Below are positions 26,138 to 32,391 of a stretch of 58,246 nt of DNA, piece by piece. The stretch covers positions 1-58,246 of the forward strand of contig NZ_JAAEEH010000019.1 of assembly GCF_010179735.1 (NCBI RefSeq). Direction: 5' to 3'. Each line of letters opens with the position of its first letter. Within the stretch, counting starts at the first letter, position 1. Made by a program: the position numbers and the translations under genes. A model generated the notes under the pieces. It was not told the origin of the DNA. It searched no databases and worked only from the letters and a program-made list of their open reading frames with translations. The stretch is from Anaerotalea alkaliphila. GTDB lineage: Bacteria > Bacillota > Clostridia > Lachnospirales > Vallitaleaceae.

Positions 26138-26305
26138 ATGGAGACCACCACGAGTGCAGCATTGTTCCTTGACATGGACCTGACACAGATGTTCACCTGG
26201 ACACAAAGCATCCTTGATGCCATGATGCCGGTGATTTACATCACCTTGGGGATATCCCTTGCATTCATCATCATCAAGGCGCTTAAATCCGCATTCAATT
26301 ATTGA
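26138..26305 (+). CDS. Second coat-type protein without signal peptide, 55 residues
   Basis: The product matches the mature part of the upstream coat protein at 34 of 43 aligned residues, from QMF to the final tyrosine. It has a different 12-residue N-terminus and no signal peptide. No Shine-Dalgarno sequence precedes the ATG, which lies 13 bases after the first coat stop, so expression probably depends on coupling. Many differences between the copies are silent or conservative (for example Arg to Lys), so the protein appears to be maintained. It could be a minor end-cap protein like pVII/pIX, which also lack signal peptides. Confidence 0.75.
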   Translation: METTTSAALFLDMDLTQMFTWTQSILDAMMPVIYITLGISLAFIIIKALKSAFNY

Positions 26306-26378
26306 CATCAAAGAATCGGCCTTCATCGGCCTTTTCTTTTAAACCAAAACAACAATAAAGGTATCTAGGGAGAAAACA

Positions 26379-26480
26379 ATGGAAATATATTATGAATACA
26401 TGATAGCGCAGAATTACGCAATCATCGGATGCCTTATAACCCTTGTGGCCCTCATCGGCTTTAGACGAGGAAAGGAATGA
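26379..26480 (+). CDS. Micro membrane protein, 33 residues
   Basis: A short frame encodes one hydrophobic span (YAIIGCLITLVALIGF) with a basic FRRGKE end. AGGGAG lies at the right distance before the ATG. It is the first of a run of tiny single-span proteins between the coat genes and the ATPase. Such proteins are typical of minor coat (pVII/pIX-like) or holin-like functions; I cannot choose between them. Confidence 0.65.
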   Translation: MEIYYEYMIAQNYAIIGCLITLVALIGFRRGKE

Positions 26481-26484
26481 TAAC

Positions 26485-26580
26485 ATGTATGCACAAACCC
26501 TTATCAATGCCACTATAGCCATAGGAGCCGTTTATTTCCTGCTTTTCGGGACTATTCTTTATTTCAATTCAAGGGGGTAA
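26485..26580 (+). CDS. Micro membrane protein, 31 residues
   Basis: The peptide is a single span (TIAIGAVYFLLFGTILYF) with a short N-terminus and a polar NSRG end. GAAAGGA in the end of the preceding gene serves as its ribosome binding site. It starts four bases after the previous stop. Confidence 0.6.
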   Translation: MYAQTLINATIAIGAVYFLLFGTILYFNSRG

Positions 26581-26583
26581 CCG

Positions 26584-26679
26584 ATGGATAGAGCATTGAT
26601 GGAACTATTGATAGTACCCATAATTGTGATAATAACAATCATCATGGCCATAGCCATATACATGAGAATGGAGAAATGA
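26584..26679 (+). CDS. Micro membrane protein, 31 residues
   Basis: An acidic-basic N-terminus (MDRALMELL) leads into one very hydrophobic span rich in isoleucine (IVIITIIMAIAIY), then a basic MRMEK end. AAGGGGG precedes the ATG by about six bases. Its stop region overlaps a possible alternative start of the next gene. Confidence 0.6.
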   Translation: MDRALMELLIVPIIVIITIIMAIAIYMRMEK

Positions 26680-26681
26680 GA

Positions 26682-26852
26682 ATGCAGGAATACATACAGC
26701 AGATCATAACATTCATAGCCATCCTTTTCATCCTTTTCACAATAGCAGACGTTGTACTTACACTCATAGCAAAGCTCATCGCATTTGTGAAAACAACATT
26801 TGATGACGTTGATTTCGACATAGGCAGCAACAAAAGGAAGGTGAGGAAATGA
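26682..26852 (+). CDS. Small membrane protein, 56 residues
   Basis: The protein has a hydrophobic span (IITFIAILFILFTIADVVLTL) followed by an amphipathic stretch, an acidic patch (DDVDFD) and a strongly basic tail (NKRKVRK). I chose the ATG at 26682, with GGAG eight bases upstream; an in-frame ATG at 26676 overlaps the previous stop and is also possible. Function unknown. Confidence 0.6.
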   Translation: MQEYIQQIITFIAILFILFTIADVVLTLIAKLIAFVKTTFDDVDFDIGSNKRKVRK

Positions 26853-26974
26853 ACCACTATGCAAGCCGTGAAATCAGGAGACTTGACAGGATCATCAGGA
26901 CCCTTAACCTCATGATCCTGTTCCTTTCCATAATCGGCACCCTATTTATTATATGGAGGACATACCATGGATGA
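26849..26974 (+). CDS. Micro membrane protein, 41 residues
   Basis: A basic N-terminal half (SREIRRLDRIIRT) is followed by one span (LNLMILFLSIIGTLFIIW) and a short end. GGAAGGTGAGG precedes the ATG, which overlaps the previous stop. The next gene starts before this one ends. Function unknown. Confidence 0.6.
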   Translation: MNHYASREIRRLDRIIRTLNLMILFLSIIGTLFIIWRTYHG

Positions 26975-27224
26975 GAACACGACCATTGAAGGGGAAGAAG
27001 GCACCCTGGAGGAACCAGTCCTTGACGAAATCCTGGAGGAACCTCTCCTGGATCCCTTGGAAGGTGATGGGGGAACCCTCATGTACTCCTTAGAGTACGA
27101 ACCGCCCACCTACGAGCTGCCGGACCATGACATCACATCCGTTGCAGCGCTCTTCTTCGCCATTTACATCATCATCGGACTTGTGAACATATTCAATTCA
27201 TTGGACAAGAGAAAATACATCTAA
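26967..27224 (+). CDS. Acidic single-span membrane protein, 85 residues
   Basis: The first 57 residues are extremely acidic with repeated EEP and LLDPLE motifs, then a single span (about 58-76: SVAALFFAIYIIIGLVNIF) and a basic tail. GGAGG precedes the ATG by seven bases. I do not recognise it. An acidic external domain on a one-span anchor suggests a minor virion or extrusion protein. Confidence 0.65.
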   Translation: MDENTTIEGEEGTLEEPVLDEILEEPLLDPLEGDGGTLMYSLEYEPPTYELPDHDITSVAALFFAIYIIIGLVNIFNSLDKRKYI

Positions 27225-27238
27225 AAGGAGATATTAAA

Positions 27239-27532
27239 ATGCAATATATCATAATCCTTGAAAACGAGATCATAGTGGACAACAAACTTTCCAAAATCAA
27301 CAAAACCCATAAAATCAAACTCACAGAAAACGAATTCAAGCAGGTAGGCGACAAGAAGATCGTATCCCTTACCGATTCCGATTGGCAATTCGTTCAGGAC
27401 AAGGCCAAGCTTTCATCATTGGCCCTCGACAAGCTTTTCCGCAAGAAGGACCCCCTCAAGCCCATCATCCTGACCAACCTTCTCATTACCCTGGCAGTCC
27501 TTCTCCAGGGATGCATGGGAGGTGGTGCCTGA
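27239..27532 (+). CDS. Tail-anchored phage protein with lipobox-like C-terminus, 97 residues
   Basis: A soluble, lysine-rich N-terminal region of about 75 residues is followed by a hydrophobic C-terminal stretch ending LLQGCMGGGA. The LQGC sequence looks like a lipobox, but it lies at the C-terminus rather than in a signal peptide, so processing is doubtful. AAAAGGAG precedes the ATG, and the stop overlaps the next start (TGATG). It may be an assembly-complex membrane partner. Confidence 0.65.
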   Translation: MQYIIILENEIIVDNKLSKINKTHKIKLTENEFKQVGDKKIVSLTDSDWQFVQDKAKLSSLALDKLFRKKDPLKPIILTNLLITLAVLLQGCMGGGA

Positions 27533-27849
27533 TGCTCGACTTTAGCAAAATGTTCGACGACTTTTCAGCAACCAATGACGGTGGAAACGCTGTAAAGCTC
27601 GTCTACGAGATCATCCCCACCTTCAGCCAGGACCAGCTTGAAATCTTGGCCACACTCAACTACATGATCCGCAGGTACGACCTCAAGGACCTGGAGGAAT
27701 TCAAGGCCGTAGTGGAATACAACCAGAAGAGGAACAAGAACCTTGACTTCCTCCAGCATGGTGCCATCAAATCCATGCTCAAGGCTCTGACTATGGAAGA
27801 GCTTGTAAAAGGCATCAAACCCCAAGTCATGCACCAGCAGGACGAATAG
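27532..27849 (+). CDS. Hypothetical helical soluble protein, 105 residues
   Basis: The ATG at 27532 overlaps the preceding stop in a TGATG arrangement, which fixes the start; the frame opens further upstream only as shadow. The protein is hydrophilic and helical with no membrane span. It sits between the tail-anchored protein and the ATPase, 12 bases before the latter. Not recognised; an accessory to the ATPase is possible. Confidence 0.65.
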   Translation: MLDFSKMFDDFSATNDGGNAVKLVYEIIPTFSQDQLEILATLNYMIRRYDLKDLEEFKAVVEYNQKRNKNLDFLQHGAIKSMLKALTMEELVKGIKPQVMHQQDE

Positions 27850-27861
27850 GGGGGATGGACG

Positions 27862-28464
27862 ATGCCAGGAATAATCATAGGAGCGATGGGACAACAGCGC
27901 TCCGGCAAAACGCTGCTTATGTACTTGCTCGCCAAGAACATAAGCACAGCAGAAAAGATCCCCGTCTACACCAACCTCCAGGCTGATGATGAACATTTCA
28001 ACTTCATCAACAGCATAGACGAGATTCCTTTGAATTTCGACCCCAAAATAGTTCTGATTGACGAGATATACAACGGTGCCGATGCCCAGGACTGGAAGAT
28101 CCTCAAGGACGTTTCCATCCTTATCAACACTCTAGGCAAGCAGAACGTTCTTTTTCTCTTCACTACCATTGATTTCTCCATGGTCTACAACAGGATCCGC
28201 AATCAGATGAAATATGCCGTCATGGTAAAGACCAACCAAAGGACCGATACAATCAACTATAGGATCCTTGACTGTGAAAATCTTGGGTACAAAGATTTTT
28301 CGATTCAGAAGTCTGAATCACTCTTCAAAGAGCTTCGCTATGATACAAGCTATGTACCCCTGGACTTCGACTGGACTATGGACAACTTCCGCAACAAATT
28401 AATCAACTACTACCGCAAACAATACCCCAATATAATTAAATATATACAGCGTGCTAAAAAATGA
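27862..28464 (+). CDS. Zot/pI-like assembly ATPase
   Basis: The 200-residue protein has a Walker A motif GQQRSGKT (residues 10-17) and Walker B KIVLIDE (62-68), followed by FLFTTIDFSMVYNRIRNQ, the sensor-like region of Zot/pI morphogenesis proteins. These ATPases drive extrusion of filamentous phages through the membrane. Unlike Gram-negative pI/Zot proteins there is no membrane span, so anchoring may come from the small membrane proteins encoded just upstream. GGGGG precedes the ATG. Confidence 0.85.
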   Translation: MPGIIIGAMGQQRSGKTLLMYLLAKNISTAEKIPVYTNLQADDEHFNFINSIDEIPLNFDPKIVLIDEIYNGADAQDWKILKDVSILINTLGKQNVLFLFTTIDFSMVYNRIRNQMKYAVMVKTNQRTDTINYRILDCENLGYKDFSIQKSESLFKELRYDTSYVPLDFDWTMDNFRNKLINYYRKQYPNIIKYIQRAKK

Positions 28465-28476
28465 GGCTAGGATGTG

Positions 28477-28509
28477 CGCCAGGCGCCTAGGCGTAGCCGG
28501 CGCCTGGCG
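28477..28509. repeat. GC-rich palindrome, candidate packaging signal or origin hairpin
   Basis: Arms CGCCAGGCGCC and GGCGCCTGGCG form a perfect 11-pair stem with an 11-base loop. It begins 13 bases after the ATPase stop. The packaging signal of filamentous phages is a stable hairpin near the end of the assembly genes, so this is a good candidate. The right arm and flank recur inverted at 28901-28920. Confidence 0.7.
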
Positions 28510-28753
28510 TAGGCAAACAATTATATATATAACTAACCGAACACCAACGCCCCCACAAACCTTAATGGACAACTATCCCTGTAGATAACTTTAAAAGAAC
28601 CGACATTTCAAGCAGCAAGGCCAAGCCCTAGAGACTTACTCCATGTGACGACCGAGGACACGAACCGCCCCCCTGCCAAGGCTTTACGGACAACGGAGCA
28701 ACCACGGTACGCTTTGAGCGTGAGCCCTTGATGGTTTACACTCTCGCAACCAA

Positions 28754-28867
28754 CCGGCCTTAACAAAGGCCGGCAGACCGCCAACAGGCGGTCCATTCAG
28801 GTTTGACGGCCGTCAGGCCGGCAGACCGCACAACTGGCCAACAGGCCAGTTCACGCCAACAGGCGTG
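28754..28867. repeat. Array of five short hairpins, three with AACA loops
   Basis: In order: CCGGCC/GGCCGG (28754-28773), ACCGCC-AACA-GGCGGT (28777-28792), CGGCC-GTCA-GGCCG (28807-28820), AACTGGCC-AACA-GGCCAGTT (28832-28851) and CACGCC-AACA-GGCGTG (28852-28867). All stems are perfect but their sequences differ, while the AACA loop and the flanking CC/GG recur. Conserved folding with changing stems suggests selection on structure, as expected for single-stranded DNA recognised during replication or packaging. Confidence 0.8.
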
Positions 28868-28900
28868 TTTCTCTTTCCCTCCTTCAGCGCACGAAAACCT

Positions 28901-28920
28901 GTTTGCCTACGCCAGGCGCC
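28901..28920. repeat. Perfect 20-base inverted copy of 28499-28518
   Basis: GTTTGCCTACGCCAGGCGCC here is the exact reverse complement of 28499-28518. The two copies enclose 382 bases, including the hairpin array. They could pair in single-stranded DNA to close a large domain. Confidence 0.8.
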
Positions 28921-29036
28921 GGGTACGGGTATGGCTTAGGGATAAGGAGACCAGCACAGCAGAGCAGCATTTTTAAGCAGGATGGATAGATTTCATTATT
29001 TGGGATACCAATAAGGCAGCAGTTGATTCATTTGAC

Positions 29037-29066
29037 CACCCTTCCCCCGTCCTTCGGGGGGAGGTG
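29037..29066. repeat. Hairpin with CCCCCG/CGGGGG stem
   Basis: CACC and GGTG form the base and CCCCCG/CGGGGG the upper part of an interrupted stem with a short TCCTT loop. It lies in the noncoding phage region upstream of the 100-residue gene. No T-run follows. Confidence 0.6.
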
Positions 29067-29174
29067 ATCCCTTGGAAGTTGGCCATAGCTCCACCAGAAG
29101 TCCACCAGGCCTTTCCAGGCCGGGGTGCATAGCTTTGTATCCCTTTTACCAATCAGACGAAAGGAGAGCCTTAT

Positions 29175-29477
29175 ATGAGCTTGCATTATCACGGAATCGA
29201 GCATTATGTGATTTATTGGACGGAGGACCGCCATCAATTCTATGAACATCCCTCTGCCCGGAAGATAATCGAATTTGAAGGCCCTGGAGCTTATGAGCAG
29301 GCCCTTGATTATCTTTACCAGCTCCGCAGTGCCGAAAAGACGCGGATCCTCAACACCGCAAGGGAAAAAACGCCCTTTTTGCCGGATGTCCCTTCCCCTC
29401 TCAACTACAAGCTTGCCCATATCCTTGTATGGGATGAGACGGAACCGGAGCGCAGCCGAACAGATTTGCAGACGTGA
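29175..29477 (+). CDS. Hypothetical phage protein, 100 residues
   Basis: I do not recognise this soluble protein, rich in aromatic residues and histidines at its start (YHGIEHYVIYW). A strong AAAGGAG site precedes the ATG. It lies between the structured region and the replication gene, so a role in replication is possible. Both ends are supported by the start signal and the stop. Confidence 0.65.
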   Translation: MSLHYHGIEHYVIYWTEDRHQFYEHPSARKIIEFEGPGAYEQALDYLYQLRSAEKTRILNTAREKTPFLPDVPSPLNYKLAHILVWDETEPERSRTDLQT

Positions 29478-29591
29478 GCTTTCATTCTTTCATTCAGAGA
29501 GGGAGGGGGCGGTCTATGTAATACGCCCCATGGAAAACGATGCGAAAAACTTAAAAAAGCCTGGAAAATACTGGGGATAACTCGAAAATAA

Positions 29592-29621
29592 AAAGCTGTC
29601 AAACATGCATCTGACAGCTTT
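29592..29621 (+). promoter_or_regulatory. Hairpin in the leader of the replication gene
   Basis: AAAGCTGTCA and TGACAGCTTT form a perfect 10-pair stem with a ten-base loop, about 75 bases before the Rep start. No T-run follows. It may control rep translation or act as the double-strand origin hairpin; Rep_trans initiators often nick in a cruciform near their own gene. Confidence 0.55.
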
Positions 29622-29696
29622 CGTGTTACAGAATTATTACAGACAATTGCAGGAATACGCAAAGCAACTTGCAGACATAAAAAAAGGGGGAAAAGT

Positions 29697-31187
29697 ATGA
29701 TACGAAACGACATCAGGAAAACGGTATTCGCACAGGAAATGGATAAGGACCAGCTAAAGTATCATTTTCATACTTTGGCGCAAAAGTACATCCATAACAT
29801 TGACAACCTCTATTATGTGGCTTACCTGGAAGGGGACTGCAACGAGAATCAGAAGGTCCAGAAGCTTCTTGAGGATCTAAAGACCTTCAAGGAAATGGCC
29901 CGCACCACCACGGAAGAGATAGTCTATGATGATGATCTGGTGATTTCTCTCAAGCGCCATGATGACTATGGTATCTGCTTAACATCACCGGAAAGGTATG
30001 ATATATTCTTCTTAGAATACCTTCGCAACATGGAGACCCCCCGGATACTCGTCCAGATAAGGGCAGCGCCCTTGTGGATGGAGGACCAGAAGGAACTTCT
30101 GGAGGAAACCATTGACAAAATAAAAGAGATCATACAGAAGCATGACCTCAAGATATTGAATGTTAAAGAGAATCGCATCGACTATGCTTATCATACCAAC
30201 TGCATTCAGAACCCCAACCAATTCTTCAAGGATGAAAACATTGAAAAATACCTTCAAACCGAAATGGAATTCTACACACAATCAGGAAGAATCAAAAAAA
30301 ATAAGCTAAACAAGGAATATTTAGCTCTTGGACGGCGCAAGTCCAACAATACCTTTATTCGGATATACAATAAAACCCTGGAAATCATTGAAGCATCTGG
30401 AAAAAACTACTTCATAAAAATCTGGTTTGACAACAAAATTATATCACGGTATGACCGTTATTGTCTAGAACACGCTTTCAAAAAGCAGGAATTTGATTAT
30501 GTCTATGAAGCAGCCATGCTTTATTATCTTGAATATGGCAATGACCAGATTGTTAAGGATGCCATCAACAGCATCCTCCAGGACCCCAACACAACTCTGT
30601 GTGACCGGGAGCGGTTCGCAACCAGGTATTTCCCGGAGGTGACGAAAGTCACTAACATAGAATTCGAGACAAAACGCAAGTTCTATTATAATTCGGATTC
30701 CATGATTGAGACTCTCCCCCATCAGGAATGCTCCCCGGAGCTTGTCAGGATCTACAGGATTTTGGACAACAGGAAGCTTTTTCTAAACTACTTGCAAACA
30801 AGCACTTTGAACTTCACCGATGGGGAAAAGCGCTGCGATTGGTGGGACCGTTTGAACCGACTTAAAATTGACTGGTGGAAAGATTCAGATGCTATTGCTA
30901 TAAGAGATTACAGCAGCAGGTTGCACAAGGAGCGTCAGCTTCAAATGACCGTCAACAAGATTGGTAAAGCAGCCGTTTACAACCAGGACTATGAAACAGG
31001 GTTTGAGCATGATATCCTTAATGTTCTATCAAATCTGAACGACAACCATAAACGTTATGAGCTGATAGACAGCAGGACAAAGGAACCCATTCAAATCATA
31101 CGAAATAGCAAATATCTTAAGGATTATGACCTTTACAAACAAAAAGCCACAAGAAGGATAAAACCATTGTTGGATAAAAGGAGATGA
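29697..31187 (+). CDS. Rolling-circle replication initiator, Rep_trans family
   Basis: The 496-residue protein carries the Rep_trans (pT181-type) core: NRIDYAYHTN near residue 160 and the diagnostic LALGRRKSNNTFIRIYNKTLEI near 215-235, where the tyrosine in the IYNK segment and nearby residues belong to the nicking domain. These proteins nick the origin to begin rolling-circle replication of phage or plasmid DNA. The extra C-terminal part, about 200 residues, is not recognised. GGGGGAAAAG precedes the ATG. The integrase follows 8 bases later. Confidence 0.85.
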   Translation: MIRNDIRKTVFAQEMDKDQLKYHFHTLAQKYIHNIDNLYYVAYLEGDCNENQKVQKLLEDLKTFKEMARTTTEEIVYDDDLVISLKRHDDYGICLTSPERYDIFFLEYLRNMETPRILVQIRAAPLWMEDQKELLEETIDKIKEIIQKHDLKILNVKENRIDYAYHTNCIQNPNQFFKDENIEKYLQTEMEFYTQSGRIKKNKLNKEYLALGRRKSNNTFIRIYNKTLEIIEASGKNYFIKIWFDNKIISRYDRYCLEHAFKKQEFDYVYEAAMLYYLEYGNDQIVKDAINSILQDPNTTLCDRERFATRYFPEVTKVTNIEFETKRKFYYNSDSMIETLPHQECSPELVRIYRILDNRKLFLNYLQTSTLNFTDGEKRCDWWDRLNRLKIDWWKDSDAIAIRDYSSRLHKERQLQMTVNKIGKAAVYNQDYETGFEHDILNVLSNLNDNHKRYELIDSRTKEPIQIIRNSKYLKDYDLYKQKATRRIKPLLDKRR

Positions 31188-31195
31188 ATTGAAAC

Positions 31196-32077
31196 ATGAC
31201 CATAAAGGAATCTATCCCTATTTTCGAAATAGAACAGGAGCTAAAGGGGAATACCCCAAAGACCATCAGGAATTACCGGGAAATAGTCACTAGGTTTGCG
31301 GATCATCTGAAAGACAAGGACCTTGAAGAGCTTACTTTTCAGGATGTGAACAACTATCATCTTCACTTGAGGAAAAAGGGGATATCAAACAAATCCATTC
31401 AGACCTATATCAGGCATATCAAGTTTTACATAAAAACGATGTATGAACAGAAGCATATCAAGGAAAAATGGTATGATGACATCAAGGTCCCCAAAGCCAA
31501 CAAGGTGGCTATTGAAATAATGTCGGATGATGAAATCAACACTTTGTTTTCTTCTTTCGACAATTCCACCGTAGGGATCCGCAACAAAGCCATTTGCATG
31601 TTGTTCCTTGATTCCGGCCCCCGGAAATCGGAAATAGAACAAATTCGTCTGAAAGATATCAATTTCGATGAAAAATATATCGTTTTGAGGGGAAAAGGTA
31701 ACAAGCAGCGTATTGTTCCTTTCGGCCTGAATACCAAGAAGGCCCTTCTCCAGTACATGTACAAGAGGACCCCAAAAAATCCTAAAGAGGAAATGTTTTT
31801 TCTGGACAAGCAAGGGCATGGATTAAGCAGCAACGTTATAAAGATGATGTTCCAGGATCTAAAGATGGAAACGGGAATCATCCGGCTTCATGCCCATCTT
31901 CTTCGGCACACATTTGCAACGAATTTCCTCATCAACGACCTGGGAGACATCTACCAGCTTTCCCGGCTTTTGGGACATACAAGCAGCAAGACAACAGAAA
32001 TCTACTTGAACATTGCTGCAAACACTCAATTCATCCGCAGGAAGAAAGGAATATCATACTTGGATACCATACTATAA
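31196..32077 (+). CDS. Tyrosine-family site-specific integrase
   Basis: The 293-residue recombinase has an N-terminal SAM-like core-binding domain and a catalytic domain with Arg143 (SGPRKSEI), a lysine in RGKGNKQR, His234 and Arg237 (HAHLLRH), His261 (LLGHTSSKT) and the nucleophile Tyr270. It resembles XerC/D-like phage integrases. AGGAG precedes the ATG. It lies next to the intact tRNA-Lys, as expected for an enzyme that uses the tRNA 3' half as its attachment site. Confidence 0.93.
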   Translation: MTIKESIPIFEIEQELKGNTPKTIRNYREIVTRFADHLKDKDLEELTFQDVNNYHLHLRKKGISNKSIQTYIRHIKFYIKTMYEQKHIKEKWYDDIKVPKANKVAIEIMSDDEINTLFSSFDNSTVGIRNKAICMLFLDSGPRKSEIEQIRLKDINFDEKYIVLRGKGNKQRIVPFGLNTKKALLQYMYKRTPKNPKEEMFFLDKQGHGLSSNVIKMMFQDLKMETGIIRLHAHLLRHTFATNFLINDLGDIYQLSRLLGHTSSKTTEIYLNIAANTQFIRRKKGISYLDTIL

Positions 32078-32124
32078 CGTTCCCTGCAATACAAATCAAA
32101 ATAAGGTATCCACATTTGGACAAT

Positions 32125-32152
32125 AAAAAAAAGCCTGAAACATGGCTTTTTT
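32125..32152. terminator. Bidirectional terminator between integrase and tRNA-Lys
   Basis: A run of As and GCC pairs with GGC and a run of Ts around a TGAAACAT loop. It can end the integrase transcript from the left and the tRNA-Lys transcript from the right. It is phage-carried and replaces the original tRNA terminator left behind at 21252-21286. Confidence 0.75.
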
Positions 32153-32168
32153 CAATGTCTGTCAGGTA

Positions 32169-32212
32169 GTACCCCATCACGGGTTCGAACCGTGGACACC
32201 CTGATTAAGAGT
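32169..32212 (-). repeat. Right attachment-site repeat (3' half of tRNA-Lys)
   Basis: This is the right copy of the 44-base direct repeat, with 42 of 44 bases shared with 21295-21338. It covers the 3' half of the intact tRNA-Lys, including the anticodon arm. Confidence 0.88.
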
Positions 32213-32243
32213 CAGGTGCTCTAGCCAGCTGAGCTAATGAGGC
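32170..32243 (-). tRNA. tRNA-Lys (CTT)
   Basis: The minus strand folds into a full cloverleaf of 74 bases: acceptor GCCTCAT with ATGGGGT, a D arm GCTC/GAGC, anticodon stem CCTGA/TCAGG with loop CTCTTAA (anticodon CTT), T arm CACGG/CCGTG and discriminator A. CCA is not encoded. It remains intact after phage insertion. Confidence 0.95.
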
Positions 32244-32391
32244 ATTCTCTAGAACGAACTTAATTATACCCAACAATGTCCCATCCGTCAACCGTTTTTT
32301 TTCAAGGTTTTTTTCACTTTCCTCCCGGTTTCCTGTGGCATGTTCCCGATATTTTTGCTATGATGCATGTATCGAATGGAGGAGGTTTTTT

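Larger units (their letters stand above)
28465..29174. other. Noncoding, highly structured phage region (candidate origin/packaging region)
   Basis: No convincing gene lies in these 710 bases. They hold a large GC-rich palindrome, a distant inverted copy of it, an array of five short hairpins and a further CG-rich hairpin, each listed separately. Filamentous phages keep their replication origins and packaging signal in an intergenic region of this kind, located before the replication genes, which is where this one lies. The exact nick site was not identified. Confidence 0.7.
21295..32212 (+). mobile_element. Integrated filamentous phage (inovirus-like prophage), about 10.9 kb
   Basis: The element is bounded by the 44-base tRNA-Lys repeats, with the integrase next to the intact tRNA. 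Its order is repressor (leftward), small early genes, ssDNA-binding candidate, adsorption protein, pVI-like protein, two coat proteins, small membrane proteins, Zot/pI-like ATPase, structured noncoding region, Rep_trans initiator and integrase (all rightward). Size, the signal-peptide-bearing coat protein of about 50 mature residues, and the Walker ATPase after the structural genes are the inovirus pattern. No tail, capsid, terminase, relaxase or secretin gene is present; a secretin is not expected in a Gram-positive host. Confidence 0.88.

Noticed and set aside
26122-26140. Programmed frameshift or readthrough joining the two coat genes
   Set aside because: Readthrough of the first stop gives only about 15 residues before another stop, and an in-frame TAG precedes the second gene in its own frame.
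28754-28867. CRISPR-like repeat array
   Set aside because: The repeated units are hairpins with different stems and there are no regular spacers or cas genes; structure, not sequence, is repeated.
21295-32212. Integrative conjugative element or plasmid
   Set aside because: There is no relaxase, coupling protein, type IV secretion gene or partition system; the coat and Zot-like genes point to a filamentous phage.
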